From positions 1 through 43,142 of the forward strand of contig DYRD01000001.1 of NCBI GenBank assembly GCA_020718905.1: DNA of 43,142 nt. Direction: 5' to 3'. Under the pieces are notes generated by a model. That model made no database searches and was not told the DNA's origin. It worked only from the letters and a program-made list of their open reading frames with translations. Made by a program: the position numbers and the translations under genes. This document shows positions 26,015-33,217 of this stretch, one piece after another. Each line of letters opens with the position of its first letter. The first letter of the stretch is position 1. The DNA comes from Syntrophus aciditrophicus. GTDB taxonomy: Bacteria > Desulfobacterota > Syntrophia > Syntrophales > UBA8958.

Positions 26015-27359
26015 TCATCGAGACAATGTGGGATATAGATCCGGGAAAAACCACCCCGCGACATGAATCGGTAGTCCCAGTTTAACTTCGCCTTTAGGGG
26101 TGGTAGAAACGAGCAGTCCCTCTTCAACCAGTTGCCCCAGAAGGTTTCTCCCCGTCCGCTCTTTCAGACCCGACGCCGCAATGACCGATCCACGTGGCGC
26201 TTCGCCCCTCACCAATAGCTCCTGAAGCATGCGGGCTGCTTCAGCCCTCAGTCCCTTCTCACCTGTCGGGCCGGGGATAATGCCGGAGTTGCGGAGGTCC
26301 ACATACCGTCTGATCCGTTCAACCAGTTCCTGTAATCGCAGCAGACCTCCCATATATTCTACCTGGCCGAGACATACCTCCAGAAAGAAGCGACAAAAAT
26401 GAATGAGTCCTTCATTGGACAGATTTCCCCTGCCGTCTATATCGTTCTTGCGCAGAGCATCAGCCCAGGCAAAAGCAGACTTGTAATCGACATTCCTGCG
26501 GGCCAGCCCCCGACTCACCGACCAGAGTCCAAAACCGTGAACGGGGATGCGATGAAAATATGCCTCGGTAAAAAGACGTGCCACTCGCCCGTTACCGTCA
26601 AGAAAAGGGTGAATCCACATCAGCCGATGGTGGGCAGCCGCTGCCGCGACGAGCTTCAGGGCACCATGATGTCTCTCCGGCGCATAAAATTCACCGAAAC
26701 GGTCGAGAAACGTCTTAAGTGCATCATGTCCGGGCGGGTGATGATATCCCACCTTCACGGATTCTTGACGAAGTTCTCCCGGTATCACCAGGCTTTCACG
26801 ACCCGTTTCCGGATTCTTCACGACTCGGAATTCCTCCGGCAACTGCTGATACAATTCACGGTGTATGTTACAGAGGAATCCCCTACCCGTAATGTTTACG
26901 GCCGAATCTATCAGAAGTTTTTTCTATATCCCGCTGAACAGTGACATGGGCAACGCTCTCCAGTTGAAGATTGCGCTTGGGCGGTTCCGAATCGTAATCT
27001 TTCTGCATGGCACGAACAATGTCGTGGGGATGGGTGTGATGCCCCTCAATTAGGTTGGAATAGTAACTGTTGATGATCCTTAGCAGTTCTCGAAGTGTGT
27101 CAAGGGTCACAGGATGCTGACGATTCCCGAGGGCGGCAGATTTCTGGATCACATCCAAAGCAAGATCTTGAAGCTCGCCTGCTCTTTCTGGCAGCAGTGG
27201 TGTCATACGATGGATTTGAGAGCGCATGCAGATATCTTCAATTGCCGATATTTTTGCCGGTTTATAGCCGGCAAATAGTCCATAACTACGAAAGACATTA
27301 CACGAAGGTGAAATATAATGCAATGTCTTTTGCCGGTTACAGAATCGATCAGATGGCAA
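26015..27359 (-). pseudogene. Fic-domain protein, broken by one extra base
   Basis: Fic AMP-transferase with the active-site motif HPFLDGNGR and a C-terminal winged-helix part (GRNLLGQLVEEGLLVST). The N-terminal half has YYSNLIEGHHTHPHDI, as in Fic proteins. The two halves are in different frames. The run A6 (26918-26923 on the plus strand, T6) should be A5: deleting one base gives IEKLLIDSAVNITGRG...LYQQLPEEF, the family sequence, and 448 codons. The start is unclear (TTG 27359 or a later codon). As written, only an N-terminal and a C-terminal fragment can be made. The direction of shift does not fit -1 frameshifting; transcript slippage or phase variation at the A run is possible. Confidence 0.85.
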
Positions 27360-27690
27360 GTCTTTAAAGATACGACAGACAATGCGATACGCTATCCACT
27401 AGAATCCCTAGGTCACGCGTTTCCTTCACCTCTTGTGGAGATGAAATCGGTCATTATCCTCTGTAATTATTGTTGATATTTTGGTGGGGTTGCCTTGGTC
27501 ACAGGAAAGGAGACTCCACATCTGGCGGAGGGTAAAGGATTGATTAAGGAACGGGTGGCAAGGCACTGGCTGCCGATGTTAAATAAATAAGGAAGAACGG
27601 AAGAAACTGCACAACGCTGGATGGGACCGAGAAAGAGGGGCCACTTCTTTATTCTCTGTTATTGCGACAGGATGTTTTTTTGTGGCGATA
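27360..27690. other. Gene-free interval beside the tRNA gene
   Basis: No credible gene. A short open stretch (ETPHLAEGKGLIKERVARHW, then a stop) near 27510-27590 has coding-like character but no family I know. The 10-mer GTGGAGATGA at 27434-27443 matches the 3' end of the tRNA gene at 27741-27750. Confidence 0.4.
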
Positions 27691-27719
27691 AAAAACCCGC
27701 TAGATATAGCGGGGTTTTT
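27691..27719. terminator. Bidirectional rho-independent terminator
   Basis: Perfect 7-bp stem CCCGCTA/TAGCGGG with loop GATA, flanked by A-runs on the left and GTTTTT on the right. It terminates the minus-strand tRNA gene (T6 after the stem) and could also stop plus-strand reading. Confidence 0.9.
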
Positions 27720-27738
27720 ACTTCCTGGGACTATGTCT

Positions 27739-27814
27739 TGGTGGAGATGAGGGGGATCGAACCCCTGGCCTCGGCATTGCGAACGCCGCGCTCTCCCAGC
27801 TGAGCTACATCCCC
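27739..27814 (-). tRNA. tRNA-Ala (anticodon CGC)
   Basis: A 76-nt tRNA including an encoded CCA (27739-27741). The acceptor arm GGGGATG/CATCTCC has the G3-U70 pair that marks Ala. The D arm is GCTC-AGCTGGGA-GAGC, the anticodon loop TTCGCAA gives CGC, and the T arm AGGGG-TTCGATC-CCCCT is standard. A promoter-like TTGACA on the minus strand lies at 27892-27897. The terminator at 27691-27719 follows. Confidence 0.97.
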
Positions 27815-27869
27815 GTTATGCCGTTTTATATGGCATATGCTTGCCGCCACATCCTAGGCTTCGGTTCCC

Positions 27870-27897
27870 CATATATGATTTCTATCTTTTCTGTCAA
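27870..27897 (-). promoter_or_regulatory. Putative sigma-70 promoter of the tRNA-Ala gene
   Basis: On the minus strand TTGACA (27897 to 27892) is followed after 16 nt by TATATG (27875 to 27870). This lies about 55 nt upstream of the tRNA 5' end. The -35 is perfect and the -10 matches 4 of 6. Confidence 0.5.
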
Positions 27898-27927
27898 GTA
27901 ATTGCTGGCGGAAGATCCTTTTCATTC

Positions 27928-27957
27928 TTGACAAGGTCCCCCCCCATTTTCTATACT
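27928..27957 (+). promoter_or_regulatory. Sigma-70 promoter upstream of pilT
   Basis: TTGACA (27928-27933), an 18-nt spacer containing a C8 tract, and TATACT (27952-27957). It lies about 30 bp before the pilT start, with GGGAGGG as ribosome site between. One of the clearest promoters in the window. Confidence 0.7.
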
Positions 27958-27985
27958 CTCCGCAAAATAAAAAGGGAGGGATACT

Positions 27986-29064
27986 ATGGCAAAAATCGAC
28001 GCCTTTTCCCAGTTGATGAACGAGCAGGGGGCTTCAGACCTCCACCTCGTGACGGGACAGCAGCCGGCGATCCGCCTCCGGGGCGAGATCGAGCGGATCA
28101 AATACGACCTCCTGGAGAACGACTCTCTCAAGGCCATGCTCTACGAGATTGCCCCGGAGTACAAGATCAAGCAGTTCGAAGAAACGGGAGATGTCGACTT
28201 TGCCTATGAAATTCCGGGTCTTGCCCGTTACCGGGCCAATTTTTTTATGCAGAAATGGGTCTGCGCCGCCGTCTTCAGAGAAATTCCCAGCACGATTCTC
28301 ACGGCCGAACAGCTCGGGCTGCCCGCCGCAGTTTCGAAACTGGCCTCCCTGCCCCGGGGGCTGGTCCTGGTAACCGGTCCGACGGGAAGCGGTAAATCCA
28401 CGACCCTGGCGGCCATCATCGATCAGGCCAACCGGATGCGGAAGGATCATATCATCACCGTGGAAGATCCCATCGAATTCGTTCATCAAAGCCAAAAGTG
28501 TATCGTGAACCACCGGGAAGTCGGCGTCCAGACCAAGACCTTTGCCTCGGCCCTGCGCGGCGCCCTCCGTGAGGACCCGGACATCATCCTCGTCGGGGAA
28601 ATGCGTGATCTCGAAACCATCCGCCTGGCAGTGGAAGCGGCTTCCACGGGCCATCTTGTCTTCGGCACCCTCCATACGACCTCGGCGGCGAAGACCGTGG
28701 ACCGCGTTATCGAAGTTTTCCCGGCCAGCGGGCGCAGATCCGTTCCACTCTGGCGGACGGCCTCCGCGCCGTTGTGGCCCAGGTCCTCTTCAAGCGGATA
28801 GACAAGAAAGGCCGCTGCGCCGCCCTGGAAATACTCATTGCCACCTCTGCCGTCCGGAACCTCATCCGGGAGGCCAAGACCTTCCAGATTGCCTCCATGA
28901 TCCAGACGGGGAGGAAGTACGGCATGCAGCTCCTCGACGACGCCATCTTCGAGTTGTTGAACAAGGGTTGGATCGATCCCGACGAGGCCTATGCCAAGGC
29001 CAATGACAAGACCCGTTTCCGTCCCATGCTGAAGAATCCGCCCTCGGACTTTACCGATGCATAA
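27986..29064 (+). pseudogene. pilT: PilT-type retraction ATPase, frameshifted
   Basis: Hexameric secretion ATPase for type IV pilus retraction. The Walker A GPTGSGKST is at residues 131-139, the Asp/Walker B box is IILVGEMRD, and the HTTSAAKTVDRV segment precedes the break. After VIEVFPAS the frame goes off (GRRSVPLW...), while AQIRSTLADGLRAVVAQVL and the rest of PilT continue in another frame to TAA 29062-29064. The lesion is near 28725-28733. A loss of GAGC would restore FPAEQRAQIRSTL; a one-base loss would also fit. As written, the protein would lose its C-terminal third and be inactive. The intact paralog follows. Confidence 0.88.
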
Positions 29065-29111
29065 ACAATAACCTCATAATTATTCAAGGCATGCGGGGGT
29101 GAAAAGCTGCT

Positions 29112-30287
29112 ATGAGAAAACAGGAAATCGACTTTATTTTAGGGAAGATGCTGGATTCCTTCAGTAATATCTCGGATCTGAACATCACCGTGGGCAAACC
29201 CTTTCAGGTCGAGGCTGCGGGACAATTGACGGGGGTGGAGCTCGATCCGCCCTTCCGGAAGCTGACGCCTTTCCAGACGGAAATCTTTGCCATGAACCTC
29301 ATCAATCAGGGCCGGCGACTGACGGAAACGCTCCTTTCCGAAGGGTCCTGCGACTCTTCCTATGAGCTCCCCGGGAAGGCCCGTTTTCGGGTGAATATCT
29401 TTGGCCAGCGGGGCAGTTATTCCATCGTGATGCGAAAACTGGAGACCCGGATTCCCACCTGCGAAGATCTGAATCTTCCCGAGGCCTTCTACAAGATGGC
29501 CGAGGAAAAAAACGGGATCATCCTGGTGACCGGCGCCACGGGCAGCGGTAAATCCACATCCCTGGCCGCCGTTCTTGACCGGATCAACGAATCCAAATCC
29601 GTCCACATTGTAACCCTTGAAGATCCTCTAGAATTTTCCCACCCTCACAAAAAGGCCACCTTTAACCAGCGGGAAATGGGGCGTGACTTCGATACCTTCG
29701 CCAATAGTCTCCGGGCAGCCCTGCGTCAGGCTCCCAAGGTTATCCTCGTCGGGGAAATGCGGGATCGGGAAACCGTGGAAATAGGCATATCCGCTGCCGA
29801 AACGGGGCATCTTGCCGTCAGCACTCTCCATACCGTCGATGCCGGTCAGACCATCAACCGCATCCTTGGCATGTTCTCTACGGAGGAGGAAACCCAGATC
29901 CGCATCCGCCTGGCCGACACGATCCGCTGGGTCGTCTGCCAGCGCCTCCTTCCCAAGGTAGGCGGCGGCCGGATAGCGGCCTTCGAGATCATGGGCGCCA
30001 ATCTCCGGATCAAGGACACGATCCTGCACGGGGAATCGGAGGGAAAAACCTATTCCGAAATCATTACCGCCGGCAAGGCCTTCGGGATGATAACCTTTGA
30101 CGACTATATCGTGGAGCTCTACCAGCAGGATCTGATCTCCGAGGAAACAGCCCGGGCCTACGCTACTAACAGAGGCGTCGTTGGCCGTGGTATCGATTTC
30201 GTGAAGAGCGCCAAGGGCGAAAAGACTACGGAACTGGGCAAGCTGTCCATCGATCAGAAATACGGAAAGCCTCAACAGAAATGGTAG
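29112..30287 (+). CDS. PilT/PilU-family ATPase
   Basis: A 391-residue second PilT-family ATPase. Walker A GATGSGKST is at residues 141-149, Walker B is VILVGEMRD, and STLHTVDAGQTINRIL and the C-terminal end match PilT/PilU. The N-terminal domain is more divergent than in the first paralog, so it is likely PilU-like and may need a PilT partner. It starts 47 bp after the pilT remnant in the same direction, with the receiver-like gene next. Intact. Confidence 0.9.
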   Translation: MRKQEIDFILGKMLDSFSNISDLNITVGKPFQVEAAGQLTGVELDPPFRKLTPFQTEIFAMNLINQGRRLTETLLSEGSCDSSYELPGKARFRVNIFGQRGSYSIVMRKLETRIPTCEDLNLPEAFYKMAEEKNGIILVTGATGSGKSTSLAAVLDRINESKSVHIVTLEDPLEFSHPHKKATFNQREMGRDFDTFANSLRAALRQAPKVILVGEMRDRETVEIGISAAETGHLAVSTLHTVDAGQTINRILGMFSTEEETQIRIRLADTIRWVVCQRLLPKVGGGRIAAFEIMGANLRIKDTILHGESEGKTYSEIITAGKAFGMITFDDYIVELYQQDLISEETARAYATNRGVVGRGIDFVKSAKGEKTTELGKLSIDQKYGKPQQKW

Positions 30288-30314
30288 GGATGACAAGGAG
30301 GATGGGATAACTCT

Positions 30315-30830
30315 ATGGATGAGCAAAAAACTTTGGCCAACGACGTTGCCGCCGGCGATTACAATGCTTCGGACATGCCTTTTGATTTTGTCGAGGCAGG
30401 GGCGCAGACGGTTCTGATCTGTGAACCCGACGCCGCCGTTCGTGAAAAGATCGTTACCGCCATGAAAGCAGCGGGCTATCTGATTACCGAAGCTGCCAAC
30501 GCCCGGGACGCCCTGAAGAAGAACCGTTTTCATCTTTACGACGACGTCGTTCTCAATGAACGCTTCGATACGGACAACCCGGACGCCAACGACCTGTTGG
30601 TCTACTTCGGGTCCCTGCCCATGGCCACGCGGCGCCAGACCTTCGTCATCCTCCTCACGGAGAGATTTCGCAGTTCCGACAATATGGCGGCTTTCAATAA
30701 AAGCGTCAATCTCGTCGTTAACCTGACGAACGTGGATGATTTCGCCTCTATTTTCAAACGGGGTCTGGCCGACCACACCGCCTTCTACCATGTCTTCAAA
30801 GAGACTCTGAAAAAGCTGGGGAAGGTTTAG
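30315..30830 (+). CDS. Receiver-like protein without the phospho-acceptor Asp
   Basis: A 171-residue protein with a CheY-like fold (TVLICEPDAAVREKIVTAMKAAGY at the start of the domain). Where the phosphorylated Asp should be, the sequence reads DVVLNERFDT, and the later Lys-Pro pair is also absent. It is therefore a pseudo-receiver that probably works by binding. It lies 27 bp after the PilU-like gene with AAGGAGG upstream, so its job may be linked to pilus control. Intact. Confidence 0.8.
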   Translation: MDEQKTLANDVAAGDYNASDMPFDFVEAGAQTVLICEPDAAVREKIVTAMKAAGYLITEAANARDALKKNRFHLYDDVVLNERFDTDNPDANDLLVYFGSLPMATRRQTFVILLTERFRSSDNMAAFNKSVNLVVNLTNVDDFASIFKRGLADHTAFYHVFKETLKKLGKV

Positions 30831-30937
30831 ACAACCCCCTTCCCCCCCTTCCCTTTCAGGGGAGGGTGAAAATCGGCGTGGGAACCCCGAAGGAATCGGA
30901 ACCGTTCACCGGATGATAAGCCTTCAATCTTGGTGGG

Positions 30938-31909
30938 TTATTTTTTCAGAGCTGCGGACTTTTCCATGGCCTGGCGGGCCAGATCTTCCTGCCCCAGGGC
31001 GGCATAGGCGCCGGCAAGATAGAGGATGTAAAAGGGATTGTCAGGTTCTGCCGTGATGGCCTGCTGAAAGGCGGTCACGGCTTTTTCATGGTGGGAGAAC
31101 CGGACCAGGGTATTGCCGAGACGGTTGTAGTAGGCGCCTGTGAAGTCCGGCCTCATTTTGACGGCCCTTGCGTAGGCCCTAAGGGCGGCGGCGATGTCGC
31201 CTTTTTCAACCATGATGTCACCGATGAGGAGATTGTACACCGGTTCGGAGGCGTTTTCCCGCATACATCGGTCCAGAGCCCGGAGGGCCTGCTCGTAATG
31301 GCCTGCCTGCCGGTAGACCTCGGATAAGCGGCTATAGTATGCCCCGGCCATCGACGGCTCGATTGTCGTAGCCCGCTCGTAAGCATTTTCGGCTTCTGCA
31401 AACGACTCCCCGGCCGCCAGGGCATTTCCCAGACGACAGAAGGCCATGGCGTCCTCAGGTTCCAAGTCGGTCATCTTTTTGAAGACAACGACGGCTTTTT
31501 CGATGCTGCCGATCTTCATATAGGCCTCCCCCAGGTCGCCCATGAGGGCATAGTCTGCGGGCTGGGCGCTCATGGCCCGCTCACAGAGCACGACCAGGCG
31601 GTCATAGTGGCCGTCACGCTTGAATATCCGTACCAGTTCATCGAAGGCAAAACCGGTAAAAATTTTGCGCTGCAGTTCTTTTTCAAGGAGTTTTTCGAAG
31701 CAGCCGACGGCCTCGTCCATGAAGCCGCCGTCATGATAAGCCCAAGCCAGGGCCAGGGCAAAGGAATCATCCCCGGGATGACGTTCGATAATTTGCTCAT
31801 AGAGATCGATGGCCGTCCGGTATTCCCCTTTCTGGAGATGCCTTCCGGCCGCTTTCGCCATCTGTTCGGAAACCTGCTTGTCGTCCAAGTTATGATCCCT
31901 TTGCCCCAT
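30938..31909 (-). CDS. Tetratricopeptide-repeat protein
   Basis: A 323-residue soluble protein made of about eight TPR units (for example AVVVFKKMTDLEPEDAMAFCRLGNAL and GAYYNRLGNTLVRFSHHEKAV). No signal peptide is seen. It starts 15 nt after the HesB selenoprotein stop, with AGG upstream, so the two are likely cotranscribed. Function unknown; probably a protein-binding scaffold. Intact. Confidence 0.85.
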   Translation of the reverse strand: MGQRDHNLDDKQVSEQMAKAAGRHLQKGEYRTAIDLYEQIIERHPGDDSFALALAWAYHDGGFMDEAVGCFEKLLEKELQRKIFTGFAFDELVRIFKRDGHYDRLVVLCERAMSAQPADYALMGDLGEAYMKIGSIEKAVVVFKKMTDLEPEDAMAFCRLGNALAAGESFAEAENAYERATTIEPSMAGAYYSRLSEVYRQAGHYEQALRALDRCMRENASEPVYNLLIGDIMVEKGDIAAALRAYARAVKMRPDFTGAYYNRLGNTLVRFSHHEKAVTAFQQAITAEPDNPFYILYLAGAYAALGQEDLARQAMEKSAALKK

Positions 31910-31924
31910 CGTGCCTGCCTGCTT

Positions 31925-32239
31925 TCAGCAGTTGCTGCAAGAACCGCCACAGCCGCCGCCGGCTGCGGCTAGGCTGGAGGACAGCTTGAATCCCGACCCC
32001 ATGGCGCTGTCCATAAAATCTACCGTAATGGGCTGGGCCTCTTCATAGAGAGTTTTGTCGATCAGGAAGGTAAGGCCGTTATCCTTGATCACCGTATCTG
32101 TTTCTTTTGGCTCATCCAGAGCCATTCCCAGGTTGGGTCCCCCTCAACCAGCGGTCATCATGATCCGGATGGACTGAAGGTCCTTGCCCTGGAGGAATTC
32201 CTTAATCACCTCGTTTGCTTTTTGTGTAACTTCCAGCAT
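31925..32239 (-). CDS. HesB-like selenoprotein (A-type Fe-S family)
   Basis: A 104-residue HesB/IscA-like protein in which TGA at codon 32 (32144-32146) is read as selenocysteine: RIMMTAG-U-GGPNLGMAL. HesB-like selenoproteins with exactly this motif are known in Desulfobacterota. The Sec stands in the place of the first A-type cysteine. The C-terminus GGGCGGSCSNC holds three Cys. A SECIS hairpin with a GG loop is seen at 32109-32123. ATG 32239 has AAGGAGAT upstream; the stop is TGA 31925-31927. A possible promoter (TTGACA, 32321-32326) lies upstream. Standard annotation would split it into two fragments. Confidence 0.93.
32109..32123 (-). promoter_or_regulatory. Bacterial SECIS element
   Basis: In the RNA the segment 21-35 nt after the UGA folds as a perfect 5-bp hairpin GGCUC-UGGAU-GAGCC. 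The 5-nt apical loop starts at +26 and contains GG, as required for SelB binding, and its distance lies in the known range. It overlaps the coding sequence ALDEP. Confidence 0.8.
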
Positions 32240-32297
32240 AGTTATCTCCTTATAAAGATTAATGTTTGTCGCGGTTGCTGCCATCGACAAGTAAGTT

Positions 32298-32326
32298 AAC
32301 CTAACCATGTCGGCAGGGTTTGTCAA
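32298..32326 (-). promoter_or_regulatory. Possible promoter of the HesB selenoprotein gene
   Basis: On the minus strand TTGACA (32326 to 32321), 17-nt spacer, then TAGGTT (32303 to 32298), a weak -10. It overlaps the quasi-palindrome GTTAGGTTAACTTAC, which could be an operator. Confidence 0.35.
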
Positions 32327-32422
32327 TATATTCCATCGGGCTATTTGCCGGGTCTCTTCCTTCCGGACAAACGGTTTTTCCGCTTCAGGGGGAAAACCTT
32401 AGCAAGTCGGGATGGTGGAGAG

Positions 32423-33144
32423 TTAGGGGGACGGTCCTTTTTGTGCTTTGGACGGCATGACCGTTTTTTTCCTTCCCTCATAAGTCGCGATTATTCTGGC
32501 CAGAAAAATGGCAATATAGAGCTGTCCCAAAATCGCTTCGCCAATGACGAGGAGTTTCGCCCCTTCGCTTACGGGACTTATGTCGCCGTAACCGATCGTC
32601 GTAAGCGTGACGAAGCTGAAATAGGTGAAGAATGAGGAACTGATCAGGTGGCCCAGCTTTTGGGGGAGGGAGTAGTAAAAAGAACCGGGACAGAGATGTT
32701 CCAGCAGGCTGTAGGCCTCTCCCCAGATAATCCCGATCAGGAGGTAAAGGCAGGCGGCCCCGCTGATCGTATCGGTTGTAACCTCCTGACTGTGAAAGAT
32801 ATCGAAGATCATCGCAAAGGCGATAAGGATAAAAAACACAGGGTGGCAAAAGCACCCACGATTCCAAGAAGCGGGGGTATATCTTTGACGAAGCCCGCAA
32901 GCGTCACCAGGAAAAGCATCAGGCCGCCGTTGAAATAGGCAAAGCGGCGCAGGCGGGAACTGTGGTCAAGGGTGTAGAGACTGGATAAAAAGATGGCCAG
33001 GATGATCACTGCAAACAGGTTTTCCGCGAAGCCTCTTCCCTCGATAAAGGGATACAGGATAATCATCAACGCCAGGGAAGCCAGGATGTAGTGAAATTTG
33101 CTGGTTCCCATAAGCCGGGTCAGGGGATTCATGGGAAACAGCAT
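32423..33144 (-). pseudogene. Two-TM potassium channel, frameshifted in a T run
   Basis: Small ion channel with the selectivity filter TTIGYGDI. The N-terminal part (MLFPMNPLTRLM... VGAFATLCF) and the C-terminal part (ILIAFAMIFDIF...) are in different frames. They join if the T6 run (A6 at 32831-32836 on the plus strand) is one base longer, giving LCFFILIAF and 240 residues. The N-terminal part has several hydrophobic helices. A start at 33144 is my best guess. It is divergent from the helicase gene (73-bp gap). As written, translation ends in the middle, before the pore. Confidence 0.8.
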
Positions 33145-33217
33145 ATCAGAAAGTTTACCCTGTGAAAACGACAATTTTCATGATAAATACAAACAATATG
33201 ATCCAGGAGAAAAAGTC

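Noticed and set aside
26910-26930. Programmed -1 frameshift at the A-rich site in the Fic gene
   Set aside because: Joining the two halves needs skipping one base (+1), not slipping back one, and the slippery heptamer is not in the right phase.
27250-27275. Palindrome TTGCCGG...CCGGCAA as an operator
   Set aside because: It may lie inside the Fic coding region and I have no second copy, so a regulatory role cannot be supported.
27621-27803. Open frame ending in MRGIEPLASALRTPRSPS
   Set aside because: This is the well-known spurious translation of an antisense tRNA gene; tRNA-Ala lies here.
29628-30791. A 387-residue open frame on the minus strand
   Set aside because: Antisense to the intact PilU-like ATPase and pseudo-receiver genes.
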